Assembly (NCBI RefSeq): GCF_905475395.1
Contig: NC_058339.1
Coordinates: 38,325,172-38,389,171 of the forward strand
Direction: 5' to 3'
Origin: Chrysoperla carnea
Lineage: Eukaryota > Arthropoda > Insecta > Neuroptera > Chrysopidae
Length of the DNA stretch: 64,000 nt
Program-made: the position numbers and the translations under genes
Shown: piece after piece, positions 1 through 13,348 of the stretch
Position numbering within the stretch: position 1 is the first letter of the stretch
Layout: every line of letters starts with the position of its first letter
The notes under the pieces: model-generated
Database searches by the model: none
Seen by the model: only the letters and a program-made list of their open reading frames with translations
Told to the model about the DNA's origin: nothing

Positions 1-1899
1 AATGATGTGCCAGTCTGTTTTTGGCAAACATTTCCTAACCATTTTTATTGACTTATATGAAAGAAAACGCTTCACTCTTCAAATATATCCAAAATGCAAC
101 TGTAAAAAATAAATTTGCGACATAAACAGTCGGTTCACTCGTCATCGTAATTGGAATATACGGTTATTGAAGGACGTTTTGCATAAGATACTGAAAACAT
201 ATTTATTAATAAATGTAATCTTCCTCAAACAAATTATTAGGATTGCTTTATCCAAATTCTAAAAAATCATCAAAAATCAATTAAGTAAAATGTATCATCC
301 TCTAAATCTGTCAAATAAAATCACATGCGTAAGAAATCCACAAAAATTCTTTTTGCCTTTTTTAGTCATTAGGGTCCTTTAAAATTTTTTAATTATAATT
401 CCTATTTTGTATCTTTCAAGTTGCCCTCCTCTGGCCCATTGGCTGGAGACGCCCCTGAGCCAATTACGCTTCCATCATCAGACTATTCACATTGTTTAAT
501 TGAATTAAACGTTGGGTGGACATTTTTTAAATATCACTTTAAAATTTTATGTAACCGCAAATAAAATTCCCGAAGGTAAAACTGTATGTAAGTATTAAAA
601 TAATTGGTCACTCAAAACTAAAGTTAAATTACAAAATCAGTTAGTTACCTACCCACAGCAATAATGGTGCCCTTTTAAGTAGGACAGGAAATAATGGATC
701 ATAAACTGCATTATTTAAAAATATTTTTTGGTTGAAATAATTTGGTGAACAGCCAATTCATTCATAATTTTATGTACAGACTGGTCCAAGTTATAACAAT
801 AGGACTTTATTAAATGGTAGGTAATGTTAACATAATGACAAATTCACAATACTCTCATAACAGGCAAAACGTACTGCTCTAGGTTGTTGATCTTTTTGAA
901 GAAAAAGGATATTTTTTTGAATATTATCAAAGCGGCTGTTAACTTATGATTGTAAATTACGAAAACCAGTGATAGATATGGGTATGGCATCACTCTGTTT
1001 CGAGAAAAAATATCTAGCGTCACTGATTTTATTGTAAATGAAGTAACGATATACAATGCTCCGTACTTGGGCCATTGTGTGCCAAATTTCCAATTTTTCG
1101 CTTTCCCGGATATAAGTGCATTAAGAAATTGCCATTATTTTAATGTTATCCACCATTTGGTGAAGTCCTGTGGTTATAACTAGAACCAGCCTGTATATTC
1201 TTCCTATGATATAATTTGGGCCACTCTGTGTATTCTTCAAAATAGGTATATGATTTAAGTGCTAAATGTTCTTTTTACGTCTTAAGGAGATCCTCTAGCT
1301 GCTGAATGAAGATAAATTACATACTGTTACTGTTTACGAAAAAAGAAGTAAGTGGTGTAAAACTAAGCATTTGAAAATCTCACTTAATCTACGTGGCATT
1401 ACAGAACCATACGCATGACAAGGCTATCTGGGATATACATGGTTATTTTTTGTGATTTACAAAAGCAAACATTACTTAATCTATTTGCATTTAATGTTAC
1501 GTCATCTTTTCTTTTTTATGCGGGCAAAAAGATATTTTCAAAACTCCACTTCAGTGACATCATATTAAAATGATATATCGATTTTTTATTAGAAATCGTA
1601 AGTGTTCTATTGAAAAATGTGTTGAATAACGTCAATATTTATTCAATTGGAACTTACGTTTAGGAAAATATTATGCACAAAAATGATTATTTTTACATGA
1701 AAAATAAATACTTGAGTTATATTTTCCTTTTTTGGCATTGAAAAATTGGATCTAATATTCAATTGCATACAAATGATTCATTATTAAATAATGAAATTAA
1801 AATAAATTATTTATATATATACATATATTTAATTTTATTAAGTATCTATCTTTTTCTCCTCAAAAATGGTTTTCTAAAAGGTTAATTTAATGAAAATAA
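1..1899. other. AT-rich intergenic DNA
   Basis: I see no gene here. The only open frames are short, AT-driven and unlike any protein I know. Positions 1080-1190 resemble 40655-40745 and end in a similar CAGCCTGTATA/CACCCTGTATA tail, so this part is probably an old mobile-element end. Confidence 0.5.
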
Positions 1900-2510
1900 A
1901 TGCAATTTCCTCTTCATTGAAAGAAGAGAAAACGTTGGAGAAGAGTTCAGGAAAATTTTCAAAATCATTAGTGACATCTGCGATGAATACGACATAGAAG
2001 TGTGGAAGCCAAGGTTGGCGTCTTAACAGACTCAACGCTCGAATATGCAGGCTGATTCAGTTGAAGATTATAGATCAAATTTTGAATCATCGCAATAATT
2101 TATCGAATTAAGCTTGCCTCTTTCTAAATAAAATGAAATATTTTGATGAAAGCTCTTGTTCGACATTTTGAACTAGAGTGTTCAATTTTGCACGATGATT
2201 CCCGTGGCATCTGAACCGACTTAGTTAAACTTTGGCAAAAACGCATTGCCGCACGGTGTCAAAAATTCACTCGAAGCACTCAATATTTGCAATAAAAATG
2301 TGTTTCCGAATTTCTATTAAATGCTTCGCGTTCTGGTAGTTTTGCCTGTGACAACACCGACGAATGTACGCTCCTTTTTAACCTTGCGTCGTCTCAATAC
2401 ATACCTTAAATCGACAATACCTGAAGATCGGCAAAAAGGTTTAGTCCTCGCTCAATAAACATCGCGAATGTAGAGGTGATTGCACACAGAGTTATGAAAA
2501 ATTTGTTTTC
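1900..2510 (+). pseudogene. hAT-family transposase remnant (C-terminal half)
   Basis: This is a broken copy of a hAT-type transposase of the DUF4371/dimerisation-domain class. Around 1968-2090 the + strand reads ISDICDEYDIEVWKPRLAS, a stop, then QTQRSNMQADSVEDYR. That resembles the conserved PR-x-SRQ-x-x-RxN-x-x-A-x-S-x-EDYYR block. Around 2320-2450 another frame reads LRVLVVLPVTTPTNVRSF followed by LTLRRLNTYLKSTI, which matches the hAT dimerisation block (LPVSTATAERSFSTLRRLKTYLR type). Several stops and frame changes separate the blocks, so no protein can be made. The N-terminal half and clear terminal repeats were not found. The call rests on remembered family motifs. Confidence 0.7.
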
Positions 2511-3202
2511 TGTACCTCGCAGAATTACTTATTGAAAAACAGTGACTGAATATCATATTTTGACCTAATTAAATGTTCTCTTACTCGAAAAAAGAATTTA
2601 TTTTTATTATTGACTTTATGAATTTACATGGCGAGCAAAAGTTTGGACCCCTTCTTTGGATGATTCCTGCGCACGGGCCTGCTAGAAACAATTAAGCTTT
2701 AAGTGTGGAAACTACAAGGATAGTGTAATTCTTATAACCATCATTTGACTCTTAGTATAATAATACACAATTAATAAAACTAATAATGACCTTTTATAAA
2801 AACATTTTTTTATAAAAGTCATTTTTCTAACAAGAAATATTACATCCATAAAACGAATATGATGTATGTTTGTTTTGTTTAAACAAAAATGTAATTTTGT
2901 AATAAAAACTAGTAATGCTTCTATGGCTAACTTAAAGTAGGCACTAACTAGGTACTGTTTTCAAATAGTGACATAAAAGCTGATTATACCACTTTTTGTT
3001 TTTAATAATAAAGAAAAAAACATGATCTTTTATCGCATGATGATGGCGTTACAAAAAAACAGAAGTTCTTCAATAATGGAATGCTTCTCTTGTCTACACC
3101 AAGAGTAGTTATTGAAGAGTGATTAATTTTAAAGTCAATTAAAGAGTTTGTCTAAACGAAACCTTACACGATCGATAATATTGTCAGTGCCATATATTAT
3201 CT
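2511..3202. other. Intergenic DNA, nothing recognised
   Basis: AT-rich non-coding sequence between the hAT remnant and the next foldback element. I see no open frame, RNA gene or clear repeat in it. Confidence 0.4.
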
Positions 3203-3460
3203 GTGTTATCATATCATTATTAAGGCATGAGTCAGTGATGCAAATGTTTAAGGCAACTTAAATTACGTATACGTTATACATGTATAACAGTTTTCGATTA
3301 TTTGACAAACACTTAGCATTTACATCATACAAGTTGGCTATTTACTAATTTTTTTAATGAAATTTAACATTTTCGTTTCATTGAATTAAATATTTTTTGT
3401 TTATTAATAAATAGAAATATTTGCACCATTAACTCATGCCTTACTAATGATATTTGACAC
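3203..3460. mobile_element. Foldback (MITE-like) element
   Basis: Two inverted arms of about 45 bp lie at 3203-3250 and 3412-3460. The core AAGGCATGAGT is shared exactly with its reverse complement ACTCATGCCTT. The roughly 160-bp interior has no coding sequence. This is the structure of a non-autonomous inverted-repeat element. I could not define a target-site duplication, so the family is unknown. Confidence 0.5.
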
Positions 3461-3984
3461 CTAAGAAACACATTCCATTGGTTTTAGCAAAGTGCGAGCG
3501 GTTTCTTTCATTTTACTTTATTAGCCGATTTTTGAACATATTTTACTGTACTATAAGTAACACTGATAGTTTTGGTCAATCATAAGGATAGAAGTAAATA
3601 TCTCTACATTAAATTAGTCTTACAAAATTTATTCACCTCTATTTAAATTGCTCACAGGCAACTTCGCAGACCATTCAAAAAAAAGACATTTAGGAAGTGT
3701 TAATTATTCTATAAAAGGATTTCGACAATTATCAATAGATTAGAAAGTGTATTTAAAAATTTTTCGATATCTGGAGTAAATTTTGTTGAATTATTTAGCT
3801 TTCAATACTTCGAAAATCAAGGCAGATTTCGAAAAATTGTATTTTTATTTTTCGTCTACATTCATGAAGTTATAATTCATCATCAAAGTTAAAAATAAGG
3901 TACAAATAATTTCAATCCTAAGTCTAACATTGTAATTCCTTAATCGAATATTGAAATCAAAAAAGGAACAATATCTATTATATT

Positions 3985-5285
3985 AAATACAAATTAACAA
4001 TTTCGAAGTTTGCTCAACTATCATCATATTTCAAAATTTTGTAAGCTCAATTCCATACAGCGCTTATTCTATTCTTGAAGAATATTTGTATTCTAGCTTG
4101 AACAATCAACCAATATATCACATATAAGTTTTAATTGAAAAAATAGTTTTAACGATAATGCATTATTTATAAAAAAAAAAACTTTTAACAAAAAGAAAAC
4201 CGATTTCAAAAGATAACTTTTCCAAAACAAATTAATATGCACTAAAAAGTAAAGAAAAATAACGTTAATTTTTATCTTTGTAGTTAAAATTATTGTTATT
4301 TTTGGAGTCGGTGTCAACCTAGGAAAGAACTCTGACAGAACAGTTTGCTACATTAGCTTGGCTGACACCGACTCCAAAAATAACAATAGTTCTAACTACA
4401 TTATATTAGCGTCATTTTTTTACTTTTTAGTGCATATTAATTTGTTTTGGAAAAGTTATCTTTTGAAGTCGGTTTTCTTTTTGAAAGTTTTTTTTTATTT
4501 TGTGATTTTTAGTGAATCTTAAGTACACTAACTAATTTGTCACTAAAAAAAGAATAATCGAAATCGGTTGGCGTGATATTGAGTTATTCGTCCTTTTGTA
4601 AATTTAGGACTTTTATGGTTTTCTCATGAATGCCGCTGTCAGAACTGGCACCAAAAATGGGACCACACGGGAAGCACTAGCTTTCAAATAGAAAAAGAAT
4701 CATCAAAATCGGTTCAACAAGTCGAAAGTTCCGAAGCCGGTTAAAAATAGAGGCTTGGTGCTATTTGCGTATTAGAATTTCTTATCTAAACAAAACTAAT
4801 AATTCACGTTATTAAAAAGCACCTTGCAATAATTATCAATAACAATTTATTTACACAACAACGTTAATCTGTCTCCTTGAATTTCCGAAAATCTTCACTT
4901 AATCGAATAAAAAATTAAAATCAACAAATTTTAAATTTTATTTATTTTGTAATATTTAACAATATTATATTAGATTAACAATTTCAAAGTTTGCTCAACT
5001 AACACTAGACTTTACAAATTTTGTAAGCTCAATTCCATGCAGCGCTTGTTCTATTCTTGGAAAATGTTTCCATTCTTGAATAATCATCCAATATATCACA
5101 TATAAGTCATAATTGAAAAAAAGAAAACATATTTTGAACAGAAAAACATTATTCAAAATATATAGGGGCTTGGTGCTATTTGCGTATTGGGATTTCTTAT
5201 CTATACAAATTAATGATTCACGTTAATAAAAAGCGCCTTGCAATTTTTCTCAATAACAATTGATTTACACAACATATCGTGCCTA
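3985..5285. repeat. Diverged direct duplication, first copy interrupted
   Basis: About 150 bases at 3991-4143 recur at 4973-5120, sharing for example GTAAGCTCAATTCCAT and CCAATATATCACATATAAG. About 120 bases at 4750-4868 recur at 5160-5278, sharing GCTTGGTGCTATTTGCGTAT. In the second copy the two blocks are almost contiguous. In the first copy they are about 600 bp apart, separated by the foldback element at 4171-4496 plus flanking sequence. The simplest reading is a tandem or repeat-family pair, with an insertion in the first copy. Confidence 0.65.
4171..4496. mobile_element. Foldback element with ~140-bp arms
   Basis: The left arm (4171-4319) and right arm (4360-4496) are near-perfect inverted copies. 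They share GGAGTCGGTGTCA against TGACACCGACTCC and TTTTCCAAAACAAATTAATA against its complement. The spacer is only about 40 bp. A 74-codon minus-strand frame inside the left arm is AT-driven and not a gene. The sequence after the right arm, up to about 4745, has the motif ATCATCAAAATCGGTTCAAC, typical of insect element tails, so the whole insertion may be about 600 bp. Confidence 0.65.
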
Positions 5286-5289
5286 CAAA

Positions 5290-6110
5290 AAAATAGTAAC
5301 AGAATAAAGACAACTCATTCATCACTTAAATTTGCATACAAATTTTGTAATGTGATCATAAACAAAATATCTGTTAAACATTAACGTAAACTATTTGGTA
5401 TAGTATTCGGTTAAACAACGATTTCCGATTATAAGACTAATAATAATTAACAACGCTCTATTGATAAAGTAATAATTTTAAAAAAATATGCAAGGATTGA
5501 ACAATACTAGGGATTTCAATAAAACTTTATAAATACATTTTTTGATCAATATCAAAAGTTTCCAAAAATCACAAAAAATTCCTAGGTCATCGGGCTTTTT
5601 ATTATTATTTTATCGTTCAAAGTTGGCTGAAAAAATTATGAATCATATAGATTATCGTTTTCAATTGGATATTTCTATATCAAAAAAACTAGGGAATTTG
5701 ATAAAAACTATCTAAAATATTTAGACAATCTTTTAGTTTATAATTAATTGCTGAATGTGTTGCTAAGCACAAATCTCGAGAGCAGCTAAACCGATTTCGC
5801 TAATTCTTTTTTTATAATATTCCATAAAGTACGAGAATGGTTCTTACGGAGAGAAAAATTTAAAAAATTGTCTGAAAAAGTCTAAATCAACACTTTTCTA
5901 TATTTCCATACAGAAGATTCGTAATAATAATTAAAAGTCAATTTGAACTTTAATACCATACCATAAATATTTTGACGAATGTATGTTGCCTGTTCCCGTG
6001 TTGGAAAACCATCTGCTCTGTTTGTTTATGCGCCACGTAGTCAAACAATAAATCGTGTACCATAAAGTACTACAATAAAAATAAACTTAATTTAGAATAA
6101 GTATGACAGC
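5290..6110. other. Intergenic DNA, nothing recognised
   Basis: AT-rich sequence without open frames of note. The part near 6040-6110 just precedes the mariner remnant and may be a decayed 5' part of it. Confidence 0.35.
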
Positions 6111-6450
6111 AGAATCCTATTGTGAAGCAGAATCCTGTATGACAGCAGATTCCTGTTGTGATAAAATCAACAAAATGTAGGTACCGAAAATGCTCAACAG
6201 AAGAAGTCCAATCTACTCCACGACAACGCCCGTCCACACGTTTCACAAATCATCGAAAATTAAAAAGCATTGTGCATCGTTCATTGAGAAAGTTCTTCTT
6301 CACTCACCATACTTCCTAGACCGGTCGCCAACCGACTAACATCTTCTCAAGCAATTCGATAACTTTCTCATGGGTTAAACCTTCGCCAATCAAGACCAGG
6401 CAAAGAGCACACAATTTTTTTTTTGGCAAAAGTGCACTAATTCAAATAGC
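6111..6450 (+). pseudogene. mariner-type transposase remnant (C-terminal part)
   Basis: The + strand around 6180-6440 keeps the order of a mariner transposase C-terminus in shifting frames. It has NRRSPI, then LHDNARPHVSQ with the catalytic-Asp motif HDNARPH, then LLHSPYFLDRSPTD (the SPDLAP-x-DYHLF block with the third Asp), then LKQFDNFLMG and FANQDQAK. In-frame stops and at least two frameshifts make it non-functional. The preceding stretch (6108-6175) has a short imperfect tandem of TGACAGCAGATTCCTG-like units. The N-terminal DNA-binding half and the terminal repeats are missing or unrecognisable. Confidence 0.8.
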
Positions 6451-9400
6451 GCTTATTTCCATTAAATTGAATAAGTATTCACTCATATATTATAGTTTAA
6501 AGTAGACTCATAAAAATGGACAAAACTTTTTAAAAAAAACCTAATAGAATGCTAACATTCATTAAATACATTAAATATTGCTTTTACCTACAGGCCGGTG
6601 AAATATTACAAATGATATACATTTATATAGGCAAAACAATGAGGTCATATATCTGCCAATTCACTTAAGCAAACATATAAATTAATTTCTTAGCGAGATT
6701 ATTATAATTTTATTGGAATTCATTCGTCATAAAGACTTCATAGGATTCATTTAGTATTCAGGAATGTTTTTTACTTGTAAATTATATGAAGTTCCCACAT
6801 TAAAATTCCACATTTCCATCGCTTACCACGAAAAGCACGTGAATTTTTTACTCGCTATATAGCGAAACTGTTTAAATATCGACCACAACGAATAAATATT
6901 CAATATGTCGTGCCTTTTTTGCTAAATTTTTCACTTTGAAGTGTTCTAAAACCTTTAAACTAAAATTTTGAATATCACAGTTAATATTCCTCTATTATCC
7001 TTGACAACGTTTGGCTAAAGAATTTTTCTCTCTTACCTTTTAAGACCTAAAATGACTATTAAAGCAACCCGGTGAACTTGGTTCAATCTGATGTCAGAAC
7101 ATGATGTCCCCCATCAAACTCGACAACTTTTGTTTGAGTTATTTCTAGATTGGTTAACTAATAACTACAAAACGAGCGTATAAATAGCACTGCGGGAATC
7201 TGATTTACATAGAAGTTTGTTTATTAGCCTCATCCTAAAATATTTATGAATAAAAATCGTTGAATCATTATTTTCTGAAAGTAAGCGTTACTGAAAGTCA
7301 TCGCAGTAGACTAGCATTATTGTTTGAAGTTACCACCAAAAAGAATATGAGTGGCGTTCAGATTCATGGCTCATTTTTTAGCTTAATCTTTCACCCTTTC
7401 TTCTATTGCAAATAAATTTAATTAAAAATAATTGAATTGAGTTCTTAATTTCAAAACTTTCTAACAATTTGTCATTTGATAAAAAGAAGTATGCGATTTT
7501 AATGTTCTTAAAGATAAAATTTGGAATTTCTCTGCTAGAGTTAGTTAAAATGGTAATAAATTATGATACCTGCTCTATGCAGTTAGTTATGAGTTTGCTT
7601 TTAAAGAGCATTTTCATAATCTGCTTATAGTTTGAAAAAAATGGTATGTAGATGTAGACTTGGACAAACAACCGGATGACTCTTGGTATCTGGGGTCTTG
7701 AAGCGAATCGTCAAAAGATCAATTTTGAAAGATTATTTCTCGAACCTTTTTTTACAATAAGTATTGCTACAAGCAAAGCATCAAATTAGCGAACGATTGC
7801 CACAAATTTTTTTTTAATTATCGTGTACGAAAACCTTGCCGGCGTGTACGTTTTAGATAACTTAAACTTTAAGGCAATCAAAATATTATTAAATTTCCAC
7901 GCGTTCAGATTGGAGTCAACTTAGGCTATGCAAGGGGTTTCGGAATCAGGTTAGGACCCAAAATACCACTAGCCTTTCGGTTACCTATCCAGGCCTACAT
8001 CCACGTGTCATTGCTATGAATATTAATTTTTATAACAGTCTATAAAACCCTATTCCTCCAAAATTAAAAAACCCATAATATACAATGAACCTTTAGAATA
8101 ACTCTTAAACATTTTATTTGTCTGAAATTTACTAGTACTAATAAATTCCGATAAAAAATAATCAATCAACAAGCATCAGAATTTATTTTATATTCGAAAC
8201 ATATGTGAAATACATATGCATTTTATTATAATTAAATCTCATAATTAATTCATTAATTGTCAATCATTAATAGACCATATACAATTACACGCGGAATTTT
8301 TTAACCGATAAATTCATCTTTATTAATCGTAAATTTTCCATATTTCTATTAATCTCAAATAATTAATCACATATCCATTTCAATTAATCAATCAATTCAA
8401 TTACATTTCTTGATAGAAATATTTTTAGTATTCTGTATCTAATCGTAAAATAGGTTCTAGGGTGTTTGTTCAATCCTCGTTTCCTGAATAATTATGTATA
8501 TGTAAAACCTGCTTATATATAAGTCTTTTATGTGTATCGCATGGAGAATCTCAAAGGAACTTTATCAACATTATAAGAGTAAAAATATTAAAACTTAATA
8601 TGATGAAACGTCAAGGAGCCTTAATTTTTCGCTTTTGTCTCTAAAAGACCTAGAAAGTATATAAATTTGGATTAATTAGGGTAAATTTACGAAGTTTCAG
8701 CAAAAACTGGAGAATAAAAAATTGAATTATTCTACTTCCAATTTTTGAAACAGCAACGATTTTCTCAGGTTTGTCATGTTTCCTAAATTAACTGTATCGT
8801 TGAACGTAACTTCGAAAAACCCTGGGTATAGGTACCTATTTAAGTATTTCAAGTGACAAGTTGAATAGGGATACATAAATTTGATATAAAATATGGGTAT
8901 TTTAAGCGTTTTGCGTTTTAGAAGTTTGAAGTCCACAAACATTACTAGCATAAGGTCAACAAATTACCAAGGAAGATTAAAAGCCCAAAAGGGATACATG
9001 CATTTGGAATAATGTCACAAAATAACCAAGGAAGATTAAAAGCCCAAAAAGGGAAAACGGATATTTCGATATATTATACACGTGGTTCATTTCAAAACAT
9101 CTCTCATTTTAATCAACACTTTTGAGCCACCTCCCAAGCAAAAGAGATTAAAAATAAGACATTAAAATGTGTCACTACCATACGGTTCAAAAGACGTAGG
9201 TAATGATTCGATGAACCATGAGAGCAGAGCCGTTGTGAATTGCTTACAGGCCCCCGCTAACAAACGCTTACACCACAAAAATTAAAAAAAAAATTTCGAT
9301 TCTAACAAGAAGTGCAAAATTAATCCGATTTTTTTTATTCAAGTTCAAATATTATTAGAGAAAACATATTTTATTTACTTTAGTTTGAGGTACATTTTAG

Positions 9401-12400
9401 TATATAACAGTATAGACTATAGGCACTACGCTGAAAGCGTCATTTACGAAAATTTTGCTCTAAACCAAGCCCCCTCCACCTTATGCCTAATGTTCCTTAA
9501 AAGTTAACCCTGACTCTACAAGAGATTAACTAAGTTTTACCTCCAGTAAATTTTATCTCCGTTGTTGTAGAAATTTGGAGATTTTTATTACTTGGCAAAA
9601 TCGCATATTCCGTTTTCAAATGTTTTTAAAAGACAATTCCAAAATTTCAACTGGCTGCCTAGCTTCTAAGCGAAGCAACTTTGTACTGGGGTAGCTTGAG
9701 TTAAGTTGGTTTATTTTCACGTTGACTAAACTTGGTAGAGTACTGTCCCAACCTTTTGAATACACCCCGTATCTAAAACACATATAATAAACAGGTACAA
9801 AAATTTTAATTTGATTCGGAAGAAGTAAGTTAATAATCTTAGAAAATATTCAAGGACTACTCAAATTTGTTGAATCTGTAATTTTATTTTTTTTAAATCT
9901 ACTTAATTAGGTATAGATATAGTTGAAATTATGTCGTTTCAAAATTTTTTGCTATGGAAATTATTTTTCACATAAATTTGAGTGATTCATTTGTTTTTAC
10001 TACTAAACATCTGAAATTTTTAACCAATTTCTGAAAAATTGTAAATAATGTCTATTCACTTAATGCAAGTAATGTCTAATTCCTGTTTATTCGAATGATT
10101 ACGAAACATGACTCATACAAACGCGAGCTAAACTAATTATTATCATTAGTAGGTATCATAAAAAAATTTATATTTTACATTGGAATTATAAGTGGAACTT
10201 TAAAATTAAGTACATAGTTGTTAATGCGATACTATATTGTTCCAATTAATTGTTCCACTATGAATTATTGAAAAGATTCCGACTCCGTTTCAATACAATT
10301 AAAGAGGTAAATGAGTACCTGTCATTTTATTCGACAAGACATCGGGCGCAATTATGTCTTTTCACTAACTACTCAAAACCAGGAACAATGTTGGCAAATT
10401 TATGACAGTCACTCGATGTTCCGTATACAAGTAGGAAACTAGAATTGATTTATTTATTGCGTCTCATTTTCAGTTTCGTCTTTTAGAATATCACCTTTCC
10501 AGCTTTCTAAAGAAGCTTATTTGCTTATTTATTTGGTGTTGGTCTGACGGCATCATGCCTACTTAGCCTATAATATTAACGGGCTTTGTCAAAAAAATGA
10601 GTGTATGCAAATATTTGAGGCATACATTGCAAATATTGAGGGTGGCTTCTGTTGGAAATTGAGAGAACTATAAGCTATTAATAAAGTATATATGTTTAAA
10701 AACACTTCAATTGTAACAGCTCAAACCTATAAATTTAACCCCGTAAAGGACACTTACAAATTTATCTGCTTATAAATTACATTAATGAGAATGCATATAG
10801 CGATTTAAAGATGATCCTAGCAAAACCTTATTTTTGGGAACGTCCTTAAGGTGCCAAAAATAAAACAATTTCTTGAGTAGTTGCCCATCAGCAACGAATA
10901 CAACCACCACCGCCGTTAATTTATTCGTTTTTCGATGCACTCTCATAATAAATTTAAGTTAGTACACTTTTTTATGAGTATAAGTGTACTTTATAAAACA
11001 TTGTAAAAATGCATTAAGTAATTAAGGTGTAAAGTCTAAATTTTTTAATAACAATTTTACTTGAAGCAAGTAACCTCTTTATAGTAAAAATTATTAATAA
11101 ATATTTTTTTTTATTAATTATTATAAAAATTATTTATTAATAATTTTTATTTAAAAACTAAGAAAATATTTAATCAAAAATTGTTTTATGAATAAAATAA
11201 GATATATTCAATACACGAAAATAATTTCAATATTTATTTTAGTTTTAGTAAACCACATAATTATAGACTACGATTAACTAATTTTTCTCAACCTTATTAA
11301 ATCTTTATATTTAATATTTCCTCATAAAAATGTTATTTAATGATAATGATTTTTTAACAAGAAAAATTTTTTTGTTCGATAATTTTAAAATAAAAATTAA
11401 TTCATAAATTTTTTACATTTTTATCTAAATGCATACCTATCTTTTTTAAACTTTTTCTTTAATGGATTGATAAGTATTGATTAATTATAGGTATCTAAAG
11501 ACGGAATATGAAAGAATGTTTATAAATAAAGTATAAAAAAAAGTTTGTTTTTTATCTATCTAGTAATAACGTTTGATAATTTTTCAAAATTTTAAGTATT
11601 TTTTTATTTTACTCATTTGAATATTTAAAAACACAGAAGTTATTTTTACTTTTATTGTTTAACAAATAAAACGTATTAAAGTACCTTATGGTCAACACAG
11701 TACCGAGAGGGATAGCCTCTTACGAAACTATGCGAGTGGCTTCATTTCATTGTAGCCTACAACGTTTTCATTTACGAAATTGTGGCGTTTTCAATGTGGA
11801 AAACGGAAAGCATGTCAATAAAATGACCTAATGAAAAAATATGAACAACCATTTGCTTTCTTCTTGAATTCAAGATAAATTAATATAATAAGAGAGAATA
11901 CTAGTAGCCTAAAAAAATATCGGGCCGTTTGGCTTGACCTTCATCCCCAACATGTTGGAAAAACGAAGGTATGCAAATTTATGAACAACCGGCTAATTTT
12001 TACAGAAATGTTTAATGAATATTAGTAAAATTGAATGCTCATACTGGCCTACAAATTTCATAAGCCATTTTCTCAGACCTACGCCTTAAACATGTCAATT
12101 CAGCGACTATGTATTTTATTGTGAATACTTGTAGGCCACGAAAAAGACATGAAAGAGTTGAGCTATTTTATAAACAAAAAATGTAGTGGTCTACAAATAT
12201 ATTGAGCGTCGAAAGGTCGTAGGTGCGGTATTTTCCCTGGGAATCTCTCCAAACTAAACATTTTTTTTAAACATAGCTAATAAATACACTCTCAATCAAG
12301 TCACCTATCAAACAAACAAAATTTAATCAAAATCGGCCTATCCGCTTAGAAGCTACGATCCTACAGACAGGAACTTAAATACACAGATACGCACGTCAAA

Positions 12401-13037
12401 CTTATAACACCTCTCTTTTTGCGTCGAGTTCTTTCAAATTAATCGGCAAAATTGAAGCAAATACCACATGCAGACTCTTAGATACACAGATACATCACTT
12501 TCAAACAAATCGAAAAAATTGGACCAAGTGATGGAAAAAATAAATTAATGTGAATCATCTCCATTCAGGATACAAAATTTATGATCTAATTCGTAACGTT
12601 GATTCAGTAACCACAAAGATGATCTTATCCGAAAATATGAAATAAATGAATGATTCCGCGTCGAGCACATGCCTCGATCGTGGGATTTATTGTTATTTTA
12701 TTAACTTTACTTCTTAAAAAAAATTATTTTATTTAAGAAGAAAAAGTAATTGATTAAAATAGGTATTGGATAAATTCGATCTTTAAAAAAAAAACAATAA
12801 AACATGATTTTATCACAGTTATTAGACGGTAGTTAATTAAACACTAATATATTCATAAACCAATAAGACCATTAAAATAAAATTAATCAATAAACCTATT
12901 GTTTTATTTGAGGAAAATCCAGTCATGCCCGTCAATAGTTTATTTATTAATTTTAATATGCGCCAATACACATTTATTTCTGAGGGTATTTTACCCTCAA
13001 TAACGTTAATGAACAAATTATTTTTTTAAATTATACT
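6451..13037. other. Gene-free repeat-rich intergenic region
   Basis: No gene can be supported. Positions 7052-7180 are a copy of a dispersed repeat also found at 28149-28270. At 8965-9055 a segment with GGAAGATTAAAAGCCCAAAA occurs twice in a row. Positions 12290-12400 hold ATCAAAATCGGCCTATCCGC followed by CTACAGACAG, which resembles the tail of insect non-LTR or SINE elements. At 11087-11148 there is an AT-only hairpin. The remainder is AT-rich sequence in which I see nothing further. Confidence 0.45.
7052..7180 (+). repeat. Dispersed repeat, copy 1
   Basis: This segment shares the string TTCAATCTGATGTCAGAACA, and the same order of flanking words (GACTATTAAAGCAACCC before, AACTACAAAACGA after), with 28149-28270 on the same strand. 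No protein is encoded. It is probably a fragment of an unnamed mobile-element family. Confidence 0.7.
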
Positions 13038-13048
13038 TACATTTAAAA

Positions 13049-13348
13049 GTCAATTCTTGTAGCTCAGTTTGTTAAAGCGGAACCAATTCCGTCCGCGGTA
13101 TGCCTAGGATAGCGGGTTCGATTCCCGTCGTCACAACACAAATTAATATAATTAATAGTTGTGATGGGCTGGTGTAGTACATGGTATATGCATGAACTAG
13201 GTGCATTCAGCCTCTGAAAACAATTGAGGAGCTGATAAATGAAATTATTAGCGGAAAGGTGGTAAAACACATATATGGTATCACAATGGGCTCTATAGCC
13301 TAAGTGTGTCCTTCGTGGACAGCCAATATAACCTAATCTAACCTAACC
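13049..13348 (+). mobile_element. tRNA-derived SINE with target-site duplications
   Basis: This 300-bp element has a pol III promoter of tRNA type: A box TAGCTCAGTTTG (13060-13071) and B box GGTTCGATTCC (13115-13125). The tRNA-like head runs into an unrelated body. The 3' end (about 13325-13348) is a short run of AACCT-like units. An identical 11-bp sequence, TACATTTAAAA, lies directly before (13038-13048) and after (13349-13359), as expected for target-primed insertion. It is therefore a SINE copy rather than a working tRNA gene. The 68-codon minus-strand frame across it is only the complement of the tRNA-like head. Confidence 0.85.

Noticed and set aside
4093-4317. 74-codon minus-strand frame
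   Set aside because: It is contained in the left arm of the foldback element and is low complexity.
13060-13125. Functional tRNA gene
   Set aside because: A and B boxes are present, but the cloverleaf arms cannot be completed. The sequence is part of a 300-bp unit with target-site duplications.
13064-13270. Minus-strand frame with CDDGNRTRYPRHTADG
   Set aside because: This is the complement of the tRNA-like head of the SINE. Such GNRTR frames are a common artefact of SINEs.
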